A stretch of 64,000 bases of DNA from NCBI RefSeq assembly GCF_019334565.1, contig NZ_CP079724.1:1757001-1821000 (forward strand). Reading direction: 5' to 3'. Shown here piece after piece: positions 46,485 to 57,417 of this stretch. Each line of letters begins with the position of its first letter. The stretch's first letter is position 1. The stretch comes from Streptococcus oralis. GTDB taxonomy: Bacteria; Bacillota; Bacilli; Lactobacillales; Streptococcaceae. The notes beneath the pieces are model-generated. The model was not told where the DNA came from. It saw nothing but the letters and a program-made list of their open reading frames with translations, and searched no databases. The position numbers and the translations under genes were made by a program.

Positions 46485-46645
46485 ATAGATATCGAGAGGA
46501 TAACATAGGGCGACTGGTGACAGAGCGTTCAAAGATACCAACTTCTGGTACGGGTGTGGGACTGCCTTCAGCTTTGAGTTGTAAAGACCCCTGACTACCA
46601 TTGGTCCTCTCTTTTTGCTTACTCTTAAATTAAGGGCTTTTCTTT
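46485..46645 (+). ncRNA. Candidate small RNA 2 (about 150-160 nt)
   Basis: Clearly related to RNA 3: shared blocks GACT(T)GGTGACA, TTCAAAG, CTTCnGGTA, GGTGTnG, CTTnAGCTT, AAAGAnCCCT and CTTTTTG in the same order. Hairpins CTG-GTGA-CAG and TACCA-ACTTC-TGGTA are visible. Its promoter (TTGATT 46456-46461 with TAAAGT 46479-46484) and terminator (CTCTT/AAGGG then CTTTTC near 46622-46645) are weaker than those of its neighbours, so the ends are approximate. Confidence 0.6.
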
Positions 46646-46703
46646 GCCTGTTTAGTAAGCACTCCACTCCATCTTGCTATTTCTACATCGTTATACTTAT
46701 AGA

Positions 46704-46733
46704 TTGACTTCTTAGCCTCATAGATGATAAAAT
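46704..46733 (+). promoter_or_regulatory. Promoter of small RNA 3
   Basis: TTGACT (46704-46709), 18 bp, extended -10 TGATAAAAT (TAAAAT = 46728-46733). Same spacing and -10 as RNA 1. Confidence 0.7.
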
Positions 46734-46739
46734 AGAGTA

Positions 46740-46894
46740 AAGGTTGAGATTTGGTCTGACTTGGTGACAAGTCTTTCAAAGGTTGTGATTCAATCACTTC
46801 AGGTAATGGTGTTGCCCCTTGAGCTTGCTCAGAAAGATCCCTTAATTTTGTCTCAGCCTTTTTGTTTGCTCTCGAGATTTCTCAAGAGCTTTTT
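46740..46894 (+). ncRNA. Candidate small RNA 3 (about 155 nt)
   Basis: Starts after the promoter above and ends at the terminator GCTCTcGAG (46868-46876)/CTCaAGAGC (46881-46889) with TTTTT. Internal hairpins GACTTG-GTGA-CAAGTC and GTGAT-TCA-ATCAC. Homologous to RNA 2. The remaining stretch up to rpoY (46900-47083) is AT-rich and pyrimidine-rich with nothing else recognised. Confidence 0.72.
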
Positions 46895-47083
46895 CTTTTT
46901 TCAAAGATATCATTCTGTCCCAACCATCCACTCCAACGATTAATGAAACTAAAACTGTATTCTTCCTTAAATCTACTATCTCTTTAGATTCCCCCTTTCA
47001 TTATAACACCTAAGCGCTCTCCGACCAAATCCTACCTGTCTTTTTACTCCTTCTTCCCCTCCCGACTTTCTCCATTTCCGTCT

Positions 47084-47112
47084 TTTACTAATTTTTCATT
47101 TTGTGGTATAAT
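47084..47112 (+). promoter_or_regulatory. Promoter of rpoY-rnjA
   Basis: TTTACT (47084-47089), 17 bp, extended -10 TGGTATAAT (47107-47112). The leader to rpoY is about 105 nt. Confidence 0.75.
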
Positions 47113-47222
47113 TGAAATAATTGTAACGAATCAAGGTCAATCTAGACACAAAATGGAATGAAATCAAGCAAATCTCTGCTAAAAGTTTGGAATAAGCTGA
47201 CCTGTAAATAGAAAGGAACTAT

Positions 47223-47456
47223 ATGATTTACAAAGTTTTTTATCAAGAAACAAAAGAACGTAGCCCACGTCGTGAAACAACACGCTCACTTTACCTAGAC
47301 ATCGATGCCAGCTCAGAACTTGAAGGCCGTATCGCTGCTCGCCAACTTGTCGAAGAAAACCGCCCAGAGTACAACATCGAATTTATCGAACTCTTGTCTG
47401 ACAAATTGCTAGATTACGAAAAAGAAACTGGCGCTTTCGAGATTACGGAGTTCTAA
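47223..47456 (+). CDS. rpoY: RNA polymerase epsilon subunit
   Basis: A 77-residue protein of the RpoY/YkzG family ([37 protein letters not shown]), a small accessory subunit of Firmicutes RNA polymerase. It is followed one base later by rnjA, the standard pairing. Confidence 0.93.
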   Translation: MIYKVFYQETKERSPRRETTRSLYLDIDASSELEGRIAARQLVEENRPEYNIEFIELLSDKLLDYEKETGAFEITEF

Positions 47457-47457
47457 T

Positions 47458-49140
47458 ATGGCCTATACTCTTAAACCTGAAGAAGTCGGCGTTTTTGCCA
47501 TCGGTGGTCTGGGAGAAATCGGGAAAAACACTTACGGAATTGAATACCAAGACGAGATTATCATCGTCGATGCTGGGATTAAATTCCCGGAAGATGACTT
47601 GCTAGGTATCGACTATGTCATTCCTGATTACTCTTACATCGTGGACAATATCGACCGCGTCAAGGCTGTTTTGATTACACACGGACACGAGGACCACATT
47701 GGTGGGATTCCCTTCCTGCTCAAGCAAGCAAATGTCCCTATCTACGCTGGACCGCTTGCCTTAGCTTTGATCCGTGGAAAACTCGAAGAACACGGCCTCT
47801 TGCGCAACGCCAAACTTTACGAAATCAATCACAACACTGAGTTGACCTTTAAAAATCTCAAGGCAACTTTCTTTAGAACGACTCACTCTATTCCAGAGCC
47901 TTTGGGGATTGTTATTCATACTCCTCAAGGAAAAATCGTCTGTACAGGTGACTTCAAGTTTGACTTTACACCAGTTGGTGAACCAGCGGACTTGCACCGG
48001 ATGGCAGCCCTTGGTGAAGAAGGCGTACTCTGTCTCCTGTCTGACTCGACGAATGCAGAAGTACCAACCTTTACCAACTCTGAAAAAGTCGTTGGTCAGT
48101 CCATCATGAAAATCATCCAAGGCATCGAAGGACGCATCATCTTTGCATCCTTTGCTTCAAATATCTTCCGTCTCCAGCAAGCAACGGATGCTGCTGTTAA
48201 GACGGGACGCAAGATTACTATCTTTGGACGTTCGATGGAAAAGGCCATTGTCAACGGGATCGAGCTTGGCTACATAAAAGCTCCTAAGGGAACCTTTATC
48301 GAGCCAAATGAAATCAAAGACTATCCTGCAGGCGAGGTTCTTATCCTCTGTACAGGTAGTCAGGGCGAGCCAATGGCAGCCCTCTCTCGTATCGCTAATG
48401 GAACCCACCGTCAGGTGCAACTCCAACCCGGCGATACGGTCATCTTCTCTTCTAGCCCAATCCCTGGAAACACCACTAGCGTCAACAAGTTAATTAACAT
48501 CATTTCTGAAGCTGGTGTCGAAGTTATCCACGGTAAGGTGAACAATATCCATACATCTGGACACGGTGGTCAGCAAGAGCAAAAACTCATGCTCCGCTTG
48601 ATTAAGCCGAAATACTTCATGCCTGTCCACGGTGAATATCGTATGCAGAAAGTCCACGCTGGACTAGCGGTGGATACAGGTGTCGAGAAGGATAATATCT
48701 TTATCATGAGCAATGGTGATGTGCTTGCCCTTACTGCTAACTCAGCTCGTATCGCAGGTCATTTCAACGCCCAAGACATCTATGTCGATGGAAATCGTAT
48801 CGGTGAAATCGGTGCGGCTGTCCTCAAAGACCGTAGAGATTTATCTGAAGATGGTGTCGTTCTAGCAGTCGCAACTGTTGACTTCAAGTCTAAAATGATC
48901 TTGTCTGGTCCAGATATTCTCAGCCGAGGCTTTGTCTACATGAGGGAATCTGGAGACTTGATTCGCCAAAGCCAGCGCATCCTCTTCAATGCAATTCGTA
49001 TCGCATTGAAAAATAAGGACGCCAGCATACAATCCGTCAATGGTGCTATTGTCAACGCCATTCGTCCTTTCCTCTATGAAAATACAGAACGTGAACCAAT
49101 CATCATCCCGATGATCCTCACACCAGATGAAGAAGAATAA
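47458..49140 (+). CDS. rnjA: Ribonuclease J1
   Basis: A 560-residue metallo-beta-lactamase/beta-CASP RNase with both endo- and 5'-exonuclease activity in RNA decay and maturation. Zinc motif [12 protein letters not shown] near residue 74, further metal residues in CTGDFKFD, the beta-CASP region, [11 protein letters not shown] near 366 and PVHGEYRM. Co-transcribed with rpoY. Confidence 0.95.
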   Translation: MAYTLKPEEVGVFAIGGLGEIGKNTYGIEYQDEIIIVDAGIKFPEDDLLGIDYVIPDYSYIVDNIDRVKAVLITHGHEDHIGGIPFLLKQANVPIYAGPLALALIRGKLEEHGLLRNAKLYEINHNTELTFKNLKATFFRTTHSIPEPLGIVIHTPQGKIVCTGDFKFDFTPVGEPADLHRMAALGEEGVLCLLSDSTNAEVPTFTNSEKVVGQSIMKIIQGIEGRIIFASFASNIFRLQQATDAAVKTGRKITIFGRSMEKAIVNGIELGYIKAPKGTFIEPNEIKDYPAGEVLILCTGSQGEPMAALSRIANGTHRQVQLQPGDTVIFSSSPIPGNTTSVNKLINIISEAGVEVIHGKVNNIHTSGHGGQQEQKLMLRLIKPKYFMPVHGEYRMQKVHAGLAVDTGVEKDNIFIMSNGDVLALTANSARIAGHFNAQDIYVDGNRIGEIGAAVLKDRRDLSEDGVVLAVATVDFKSKMILSGPDILSRGFVYMRESGDLIRQSQRILFNAIRIALKNKDASIQSVNGAIVNAIRPFLYENTEREPIIIPMILTPDEEE

Positions 49141-49154
49141 ATCATCCCTCACCC

Positions 49155-49209
49155 ATGAAGCACACCCCAAAAAGTAAGAGTAAAATCCAACTTTTGGGGT
49201 GTGCTTCAT
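49155..49209. terminator. Long inverted repeat after rnjA
   Basis: About 20 nearly perfect bp: 49155-49175 pairs with 49190-49209 (core CACACCCCAAAA/TTTTGGGGTGTG). No T-run follows directly, so it may act as a transcript-stabilising 3' end or a weak terminator. Confidence 0.6.
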
Positions 49210-49230
49210 TATTGTGTGAGCTTTATTTAA

Positions 49231-49268
49231 GTAAAAATTCCTGAGGACTATCAGTTCCTCAGGAATTT
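49231..49268 (-). terminator. Terminator of the secreted protein gene
   Basis: A 13-bp perfect stem (49235-49247 with 49256-49268); TTTTTAC follows on the minus strand. Confidence 0.85.
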
Positions 49269-49337
49269 GATGTGCTTATGCACCACATCTTCGTTATTCT
49301 AGTCTGTTATATTTTTTCTTTTATTTTTATAAAGTAG

Positions 49338-49919
49338 TTAACTGTAAGTTCTCAACTCGGTCCAAACATTTTTATTACTAAATGTCTTAATTCGTCCAGC
49401 TGGACGCCATTCATTAGTTCCTTGATATTTAACCTCTAATTTATAAATATTAACTGTAAAAGAAGCTTTCAAAACTATATAACCATATTTATAAGGCGGA
49501 ACAAAATGAGTGGCTGCGCTTCCATAAGTAAAACCTATTCCATACTCAGAAGAAGAAAAACTTTGTCCTGATGATATTGACACACTAGCTCCTGAGCTCC
49601 CCCCATAAACAGTATAAGAAACTCGTCCAGAAACCGCTGTATCACGGTAAGAGCTGAGGTATGTTCTACGGACACTACTCACTCCATAAGAACGGAATGA
49701 ACTTGCACTAGAAGGCGTTGTGTTTCTAGATTTTAAAAATTGTTCTCTAGTTTCTAAATTTTCAAACTCATAAATTACCCCAGTTTTATTTTCTTTTAAT
49801 ACCAACTCTGATACCACTTCAAAATCAGAACCTGGAATAGTATCTGCTTTGACATCTAAAAATATTCCAAAAGTGAGCAAGCTAAACAACAATAAGAATA
49901 TCAACTTAAGTCTGTTCAT
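49338..49919 (-). CDS. Secreted protein of unknown function
   Basis: A 193-residue protein with a signal peptide (about 1-26, LIFLLLFSLLTFGIFLDVKA, cleavage after KADT-type site) and no anchor. The mature part is Ser/Tyr/Gly-rich with predicted beta strands (VSYTVYGGSSGASVSISS, GIGFTYGSAATHF). No family recognised. The SD GGAG lies before ATG 49919; an in-frame TTG upstream is less likely. It lies 50 bp after a small membrane protein gene; together they look like an effector/immunity or secreted-factor pair, which is only a guess. Confidence 0.7.
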   Translation of the reverse strand: MNRLKLIFLLLFSLLTFGIFLDVKADTIPGSDFEVVSELVLKENKTGVIYEFENLETREQFLKSRNTTPSSASSFRSYGVSSVRRTYLSSYRDTAVSGRVSYTVYGGSSGASVSISSGQSFSSSEYGIGFTYGSAATHFVPPYKYGYIVLKASFTVNIYKLEVKYQGTNEWRPAGRIKTFSNKNVWTELRTYS

Positions 49920-49969
49920 ATCCAATCTCCATTCTAACTAGAAAATCGAAGACGAAAAATAAAATGATA

Positions 49970-50191
49970 TTATTTTTTCAAACTCTTAAAAATCATGATT
50001 ACCCCTACCATCATTCCTAAAGATGGAACTGGACGCCACAACAAACTCCAAAATATAGATTGTATTTTTAACATTGGTTCATCATCAACTACATGGTAAG
50101 GATTTATATGAAAAAGCAAAAGACAGCAACATATGACCAAAACACCACATAGAAATAAGATATCTGGATTTATTTTTCTAATTTTAATCAT
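49970..50191 (-). CDS. Small two-helix membrane protein next to the secreted protein
   Basis: A 73-residue protein with helices at about 10-30 (ILFLCGVLVICCCLLLFHI) and 50-70 (LLWRPVPSLGMMVGVIMIF). The SD GGAAGGGG precedes ATG 50191. No family recognised. It would be transcribed with the secreted protein gene. Confidence 0.6.
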   Translation of the reverse strand: MIKIRKINPDILFLCGVLVICCCLLLFHINPYHVVDDEPMLKIQSIFWSLLWRPVPSLGMMVGVIMIFKSLKK

Positions 50192-50846
50192 CCCCTTCCA
50201 CAATACTTTATTTTTTCAAAAAATGGGAACTTCTTATAGAGAGAAGTGTCTTTTTATTCGTGATAAAATGCAAGGACTAGGGTTAGTGTAACGATGTCTC
50301 GCCTAAAATCCGCTCAAAGAATCTTAGGCGAGACAATCGTTTCAGCTACCAAGTGATAGGTACTATTCTCTGGTCAACCTCCGCACCTACATTTGAAATT
50401 TGTATATATCTCCCAATTTTGAAAGTATAAAATATAAACTAAAAGACGAATAGTGTATTCAGCAAAACAACTACTGACAGACCCCTCCCTTCTAGTTTAG
50501 CTAAATACTTTTGTTAACGCTTTCATTTTATCATAAAATAATTTCAATGTCAAATTTATTTATGAATATAGCTCTATAAATTATAATAAGTAACAAATGT
50601 CCTAGAAATTAAAAGCAAAAAACTTTTAGAATATTTATCACTTATGTTTCTAAAACCCTTATTCTCTTGTATTCAATATTCAATATTAGTATCATTGCTT
50701 TTACAACGGCCAATCTCAGATCAGTATTTCTTCCACCAATAGTATATTTAATCATTACTTTGAATATTTTAATAATGTTTTATCAGTGGCATAAAAGATT
50801 TCTTTTAATTTAATATTTAAATGTGCAATATAAATCCAGAGTCCGT
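50192..50846. other. 655-bp AT-rich gap with a large hairpin and a membrane-protein remnant
   Basis: Contains the hairpin 50291-50306/50324-50340 (16 bp with one bulge, core GTCTCGCCTAA). From 50613 to 50813 the plus strand has a 66-codon open frame without start codon or ribosome site that reads like a membrane-protein end (SVFLPPIVYLIITLNILIMF). This looks like decayed coding sequence. Nothing else recognised. Confidence 0.5.
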
Positions 50847-50879
50847 CAAAAAAACAGCCCCGTCTTCGGAGCTGTTTTT
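50847..50879 (-). terminator. Terminator of mnmG group
   Basis: AACAGC(C)CCG/CGG(A)GCTGTT hairpin; TTTTTTT follows on the minus strand. Confidence 0.85.
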
Positions 50880-50881
50880 CT

Positions 50882-52795
50882 CTATGCTTTTTTTTCTTGA
50901 TTTTTAGAAATACTACGGTTTTTACCTTCAAGATACACCATCAAAATAGAAATATCTGCTGGGTTTACTCCCGAAATACGGCTGGCTTGGCCGATGGTTT
51001 CTGGATTGATGAGCTTGAACTTCTGGCGGGCTTCTGTCGCAATCGAGTCAATATCATCCCAATCAATATTGGCTGGAATGCGTTTTTCTTCCATGCGTTT
51101 CATCTTGGCAACCTGGTCCATGGCTTTGGAAATATAACCTTCGTACTTGATTTCTGTTTCAATTAATTCGATAATCTTGTCATCCAAATCCTCAGCAGCT
51201 GGTCCGATAAAGGCCACTACATCTTGGTAAGAAACTTCTGGTCGACGGAGAAATTCTTTGGCTGTCACTGCATCTGTCAACGGCTTGAAGCCCATTTCCT
51301 CAACCTTGGCATTAGTTTCCTTGACTGGCTTGAGTTTGATACTGTCTAGGCGCTTCATCTCATTGTCAAATTGATTTTTCTTGATTTCAAAACGAGCCCA
51401 GCGTTCATCATCGACAAGACCAATCTCACGACCCATCTCGGTCAAACGCATATCGGCGTTGTCATGACGGAGGATGAGACGGTATTCAGCACGACTAGTC
51501 AAGAGACGGTAGGGTTCAATGGTACCCTTGGTCACCAAGTCGTCAATCATCACCCCAATATAACCGTCACTGCGCTTCAAAATCAATTCAGGCTTGCCTT
51601 GGATTTTCAGAGCCGCATTGATACCCGCGATAATCCCTTGGCCAGCAGCTTCTTCGTAACCTGACGTTCCATTTGTCTGACCAGCTGTGAAAAGTCCTGA
51701 GATTTTCTTTGTTTCCAGAGTCGCACGCAACTGGTGAGGCAAGACCATGTCGTACTCAATCGCATAACCAGTTCGCATCATCTCTGCATTTTCCAAACCT
51801 TTGATGGAATGAACCAGCTCACGTTGGACATCCTCAGGCAGACTGGTTGACAAGCCTTGGACATAGACTTCCTCTGTATTACGCCCCTCTGGCTCAAGGA
51901 AGAGCTGGTGGCGTTCCTTATCGGCAAAGCGCACAATCTTGTCTTCAATTGATGGACAGTAACGAGGGCCCACTCCCTTAACCACACCTGTAAACATAGG
52001 CGCACGGTGGAGGTTATTTTGGATAATCTCATGACTGGTACCATTGGTATAGGTCAACCAGCATGGCACTTGGTCTTTGACATAGTCCTCATCACGCGAA
52101 GTGTATGAGAAGTGATTCGGCGCTTCGTCCCCTGGCTGAATCTCTGTCACATCGTAGTTGATAGAGGAAGCCTTGACACGTGGAGGGGTTCCTGTCTTGA
52201 AACGACCGATTTCAAGCCCAAGTTCCTTGAGATTATCAGCTAGGTTGATCGAAGCTAGGCTGTGGTTTGGTCCTGATGAGTACTTTAGGTCTCCGATGAT
52301 GATTTCCCCACGGAGGGCAGTCCCTGTCGTCACGATAACAGCCTTGGCAGCATACTCTTGATGAGTAGCTGTACGAACACCGACAACCTTGCCATCTTCC
52401 ACCAAAATCTCATCAATCATGGTTTGACGAAGGGTCAGGTTCTCTTGATTTTCAACTGTCTTGCGCATCTCCTTAGAGTAAAGTTCCTTGTCAGCCTGCG
52501 CACGAAGGGCACGGACAGCTGGACCTTTCCCAGTGTTGAGCATCTTCATCTGGATGTAAGTCTTGTCAATGGTTTTAGCCATTTCACCACCAAGAGCATC
52601 GACTTCACGCACAACAATCCCTTTGGCAGAACCACCGATAGAAGGGTTACAAGGCATGAAAGCCAGCATTTCAATGTTGATGGTCGCAAGCAAGACCTTG
52701 CAGCCCATACGGCTAGCAGCTAGGGATGCCTCCACCCCAGCGTGCCCCGCACCGATTACAATAATATCGTATTCTTCCGTAAAATTATAATTCAT
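50882..52795 (-). CDS. mnmG: tRNA uridine-5-carboxymethylaminomethyl modification enzyme MnmG (GidA)
   Basis: A 637-residue FAD protein that with MnmE modifies U34 of several tRNAs. FAD-binding [10 protein letters not shown] near residue 14, [13 protein letters not shown] near 48, and the C-terminal MnmE-interaction domain ([43 protein letters not shown]). Length normal. It follows the nudix gene closely. Confidence 0.95.
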   Translation of the reverse strand: MNYNFTEEYDIIVIGAGHAGVEASLAASRMGCKVLLATINIEMLAFMPCNPSIGGSAKGIVVREVDALGGEMAKTIDKTYIQMKMLNTGKGPAVRALRAQADKELYSKEMRKTVENQENLTLRQTMIDEILVEDGKVVGVRTATHQEYAAKAVIVTTGTALRGEIIIGDLKYSSGPNHSLASINLADNLKELGLEIGRFKTGTPPRVKASSINYDVTEIQPGDEAPNHFSYTSRDEDYVKDQVPCWLTYTNGTSHEIIQNNLHRAPMFTGVVKGVGPRYCPSIEDKIVRFADKERHQLFLEPEGRNTEEVYVQGLSTSLPEDVQRELVHSIKGLENAEMMRTGYAIEYDMVLPHQLRATLETKKISGLFTAGQTNGTSGYEEAAGQGIIAGINAALKIQGKPELILKRSDGYIGVMIDDLVTKGTIEPYRLLTSRAEYRLILRHDNADMRLTEMGREIGLVDDERWARFEIKKNQFDNEMKRLDSIKLKPVKETNAKVEEMGFKPLTDAVTAKEFLRRPEVSYQDVVAFIGPAAEDLDDKIIELIETEIKYEGYISKAMDQVAKMKRMEEKRIPANIDWDDIDSIATEARQKFKLINPETIGQASRISGVNPADISILMVYLEGKNRSISKNQEKKA

Positions 52796-52803
52796 TTTCT
52801 CTC

Positions 52804-53259
52804 CTATTCCTCAAGATGGATGTGTCTTAGCTGGCCGTCCCAATCTGGTAGGGCTGTTTTTAAAAAGGCTGGAACTAGTTGGAAATCTTCTAACTCATCC
52901 AAGTCAATCCACTCACAAGGTTGCTCTCTCTCATCTTCTTGCATGGTCAAAGGTGCATCCTCAAGTAGATCAACCAGATAATGAAACTCGATGTTGTGAT
53001 AGGAAACACCGTCTTGTTCAAAACGATTTTCAACCACAAAAGCTAGTTTCCCAGCTTGAGCTTTGACACCCAGTTCTTCCTTCACTTCGCGGACTACCGC
53101 GTCCTCCGTTCTTTCATTGACTTGAATCGCACCGCCGATAGTGTAATACTTGCCCTTATCTTTGGTGACTAGGAGCTTGCCATTTTGGACAATCAAGGCT
53201 GTCGCCCGAACACCAAGAACTGTATTTCCTGCTTTTGTCCGAAAGTCTTGCTGACTCAT
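52804..53259 (-). CDS. Nudix hydrolase
   Basis: A 151-residue MutT-like protein with the complete Nudix box: [24 protein letters not shown] near residues 48-71. It cleaves nucleoside diphosphate-linked compounds; substrate unknown. The start at ATG 53259 has AAAGGA upstream; longer starts run into the BOX element. It lies 8 bp before mnmG, likely one transcript. Confidence 0.88.
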   Translation of the reverse strand: MSQQDFRTKAGNTVLGVRATALIVQNGKLLVTKDKGKYYTIGGAIQVNERTEDAVVREVKEELGVKAQAGKLAFVVENRFEQDGVSYHNIEFHYLVDLLEDAPLTMQEDEREQPCEWIDLDELEDFQLVPAFLKTALPDWDGQLRHIHLEE

Positions 53260-53275
53260 TTTTATCCTTTCCCTT

Positions 53276-53380
53276 ATACTCAATGAAAATCAAAAAGCAA
53301 ACTAGGAAGCTAGCCGCAGGCTGTACTTGAGTACGGCAAGGTGAAGCTGACGTGGTTTGAATTTGATTTTCGAAGAGTAT
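53276..53380. repeat. BOX element without boxB (A-C type)
   Basis: A 105-bp element with the same ends and A/C parts as the copy at 13536-13686 (TACGGCAAGGTGAAGCTGACG present), but missing the 45-bp boxB part. It lies between mnmA and the nudix gene and includes the region just upstream of the nudix ribosome site. Confidence 0.85.
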
Positions 53381-53505
53381 TAAACGACACAAAAACAGTC
53401 AAAACTCGTAAGAAGTGCAGGACAAAAAGACCTGCAACATCCATGAGCTTTGACCATCATTTCTATTGCTGTTATTATTGTAACAAATTGAGAAAATTTG
53501 TCAAT

Positions 53506-54705
<1,200 letters not shown>

Positions 54706-54707
54706 TC

Positions 54708-54736
54708 ATTATAACACGCTTGGTTAGAGAAGACAA
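54708..54736 (-). promoter_or_regulatory. Promoter of mnmA
   Basis: Minus strand TTGTCT (54731-54736), 17 bp, TATAAT (54708-54713). Confidence 0.72.
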
Positions 54737-54776
54737 GAAAGAGGCTGATAAATCATCTCAACCTCTCTTTCTTCTT
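54733..54776 (-). terminator. Terminator of the argG-argH operon
   Basis: Hairpin AGGTTGA/TCAGCCT extended by GAAAGAG/CTTTC pairs. The T-run is weak (CTTTCTTGTC), and it overlaps the mnmA -35 region. Confidence 0.55.
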
Positions 54777-54786
54777 TGCAAACGAA

Positions 54787-56178
54787 TCAATTTTCCCCTT
54801 TAAGTTCTTTCTTCGCTTGTTTTATCTGGTATTTCACTTGCTCAAAGCCGGTTCCTCCTAAGGAATTCCGCCTCTGAACAGCGGTTTCTGGGCGCAAGTA
54901 GATATAAATATCCTCTTCAATCAAGGGATGGTAGACTTGCAACTCCTCCAAATCCCAATCTTGGATATTTTTACTATGCTTGATAGAGTCTAGAACCAAT
55001 TTCCCTACTATTTCATGAGCTTCTCTAAAAGGGAGGCCTTTTTCAGCCAAATAATCTGCCAGTTCGGTTGCATTCGAAAAATCATTCTCTGTAGATTGCT
55101 GCATTTTGGCCTTATTAACCTGCATGCTCGATAGCATACCTGCCAACACATCCAGAGAATTCAAAATCGTGTCTACTGTATCAAACATGCCTTCCTTGTC
55201 CTCTTGCAAATCCTTATTGTAGGCCAGAGGCAAAGACTTCATGACGGTCAATAGCCCAAGCAAGTGCCCGTAAACCCGTCCTGACTTCCCTCGAATCAAT
55301 TCCGCCATATCAGGATTTTTCTTCTGGGGCATGATAGACGAACCCGTTGAAAAGCTATCAGACAAGCTAATGTACTGATACTCAAAACTGCACCAATTGA
55401 TGATTTCTTCACAAAAACGACTCATATGCATCATCAAAATGCTGGCATTTGACAGGAATTCCAAGATAAAATCACGGTCACTCACAGCATCCAAGGAATT
55501 GGTATAGGGGTGTTGGAAGCCCAGTAAATCACTCGATAATTGACGATTGATTGGAAAAGTTGTCCCCGCTAAGGCAGCCGCACCCAGTGGAGATAGGTCC
55601 GTATGTTTCAAGTTAAATGCGAATCGCTCGCTATCCCTTTGAAACATATTGTAATAAGCCATGAGATGGTGGGCAAAACTAATCGGTTGGGCGTGTTGCA
55701 AATGAGTATAGCCTGGCATGATGGTTTCCACATGTTTTTCAGCCAAGTCCAGCAAAACACTGTTCAGATTCGCCAACTTATCCAAGACATGGCCAAGCTG
55801 CTCCTTTAGATATAAGTGCATATGCGTTGCGACTTGGTCATTCCGAGAACGAGCTGTGTGTAGTTTCCCAGCCAGAGGACCGATTTTCTCTGTCAGCAAC
55901 ACTTCCATATTCATATGAATATCTTCATTTGCAATATCAAAATGAAGCTCTCCTGCCTCTAAATCTCGCAACAAAGCTTTCAGACCATCTTGGATCTGCT
56001 CTGCCTCTTCCAAACTCAAAATGCCAGTCTGTCCTAGCATTTGAACATGAGCTAAGGAGCCCATCAAATCAAATTTTGCCAGCTGGTGGTCAAAGGAAAT
56101 ACTCGCACCGAACCGCTCTACCCAATCTTCCACAGTGCCTTCAAATCGACCACCCCATAATTTTGTATTTTTCGACAT
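54787..56178 (-). CDS. argH: Argininosuccinate lyase
   Basis: A 463-residue lyase of the fumarase superfamily that splits argininosuccinate into arginine and fumarate. The signature [12 protein letters not shown] is near residue 280 and [12 protein letters not shown] near 110. It is 27 bp downstream of argG. Several streptococci lack arginine synthesis, so carriage of this pair is informative about the strain. Confidence 0.95.
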   Translation of the reverse strand: MSKNTKLWGGRFEGTVEDWVERFGASISFDHQLAKFDLMGSLAHVQMLGQTGILSLEEAEQIQDGLKALLRDLEAGELHFDIANEDIHMNMEVLLTEKIGPLAGKLHTARSRNDQVATHMHLYLKEQLGHVLDKLANLNSVLLDLAEKHVETIMPGYTHLQHAQPISFAHHLMAYYNMFQRDSERFAFNLKHTDLSPLGAAALAGTTFPINRQLSSDLLGFQHPYTNSLDAVSDRDFILEFLSNASILMMHMSRFCEEIINWCSFEYQYISLSDSFSTGSSIMPQKKNPDMAELIRGKSGRVYGHLLGLLTVMKSLPLAYNKDLQEDKEGMFDTVDTILNSLDVLAGMLSSMQVNKAKMQQSTENDFSNATELADYLAEKGLPFREAHEIVGKLVLDSIKHSKNIQDWDLEELQVYHPLIEEDIYIYLRPETAVQRRNSLGGTGFEQVKYQIKQAKKELKGEN

Positions 56179-56205
56179 ATCCTGTCGTCCCTTTCTATCG
56201 CGTCA

Positions 56206-57402
56206 CTACTCAACATTTTTCTGAACTTCTGAATAAACCTTAGTCGGAAGCCCCCAAAGCTTGATAAATCCGACAGCCGCATCTTGGTCAAAGGTATCCG
56301 CACTGGTATAAGTCGCCAAGTTTTCATCGTAAAGAGAATTTGGTGATTTCCGAGCCACTACCTGGGCGTTCCCCTTATAAAGTTTAACTTTTGCAGTTCC
56401 ATTGACAACTTTCTGTGTCTCCTTGATATAGGCAATCAAAGCCTGAGTTGCTGGGCTAAACCACAAGGCATTATAGATGAGATTGGACAACTCATTTTCG
56501 ATAATAGGTTTGAAATGAGCCACTTCTCTCACAAGAGCCAAGTCTTCAATCTCCTTATGAGCTGCCAATAAAGTCACAGCACCTGGGCACTCATAAATCT
56601 CTCTTGACTTAATACCGACTAGGCGATTTTCCACATGGTCAATACGACCGACACCGTGTTTGCCCGCAATTTCATTGAGTTTTTGAATCAAATCCGCCAC
56701 TTTCATCTTCTCACCATTGAGGGAGATGGGCACCCCGCAGCTAAACTCAATGTCAATAAATTCTGGACTGTCTGGCGCCTCTTCTGGAGAAGATGTGATT
56801 CCAAATGCTTCTTCTGGCGCTTGGTTCCAAGGGTTTTCCAAGACACCACATTCATTTGCACGTCCCCAAAGATTTTGATCGACAGAGTAAGGATTGTCTA
56901 GGTCAGCAGGAACTGGAACACCGTTTTCTTTGGCATATTGGATTTCTTCTTCACGAGACCATTTCCACTCACGAACAGGCGCAACTACTTTTAGATTGGG
57001 ATCCAAAGCTGCAATAGAGACTTCAAACCGAACTTGGTCGTTTCCCTTACCTGTACAACCATGGGCAATTGTGGTTGCCCCCGTCTGATGAGCTATTTCA
57101 ACGAGTTTTTTTGAAATAAGAGGGCGACTCAGAGCAGATACCAAGGGATACTTCTGTTCATAGTAGGCATGAGCCTGAAGGGCCACTAAAACATAGTCAT
57201 TAGCAAATTCTTCCTTAACATCAATGACATAAGACTCTACAGCCCCAACCTTGAGAGCTTTATCGTGGATGAACTCCAAATCTTTTCCTTCACCCACATC
57301 CATACAAACAGCGATCACATCATAGTCTTTTTTTAACCATGTAATAGCAACTGATGTATCCAATCCACCTGAATAGGCTAAAATGACTTTTTCCTTACTC
57401 AT
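56206..57402 (-). CDS. argG: Argininosuccinate synthase
   Basis: A 398-residue ligase joining citrulline and aspartate with ATP. PP-loop [12 protein letters not shown] near residue 9, [12 protein letters not shown] near 115 and [13 protein letters not shown] near 185 are typical. No earlier arginine genes are in the window; citrulline could come from uptake or the deiminase pathway. Middle gene of the binding protein-argG-argH operon. Confidence 0.95.
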   Translation of the reverse strand: MSKEKVILAYSGGLDTSVAITWLKKDYDVIAVCMDVGEGKDLEFIHDKALKVGAVESYVIDVKEEFANDYVLVALQAHAYYEQKYPLVSALSRPLISKKLVEIAHQTGATTIAHGCTGKGNDQVRFEVSIAALDPNLKVVAPVREWKWSREEEIQYAKENGVPVPADLDNPYSVDQNLWGRANECGVLENPWNQAPEEAFGITSSPEEAPDSPEFIDIEFSCGVPISLNGEKMKVADLIQKLNEIAGKHGVGRIDHVENRLVGIKSREIYECPGAVTLLAAHKEIEDLALVREVAHFKPIIENELSNLIYNALWFSPATQALIAYIKETQKVVNGTAKVKLYKGNAQVVARKSPNSLYDENLATYTSADTFDQDAAVGFIKLWGLPTKVYSEVQKNVE

Positions 57403-57417
57403 TTCTCTTCCTTCTTT

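Noticed and set aside
46219-47222. cibAB-type competence bacteriocin genes expected here from pneumococcus
   Set aside because: No double-glycine leader peptides or matching frames were found in this interval.
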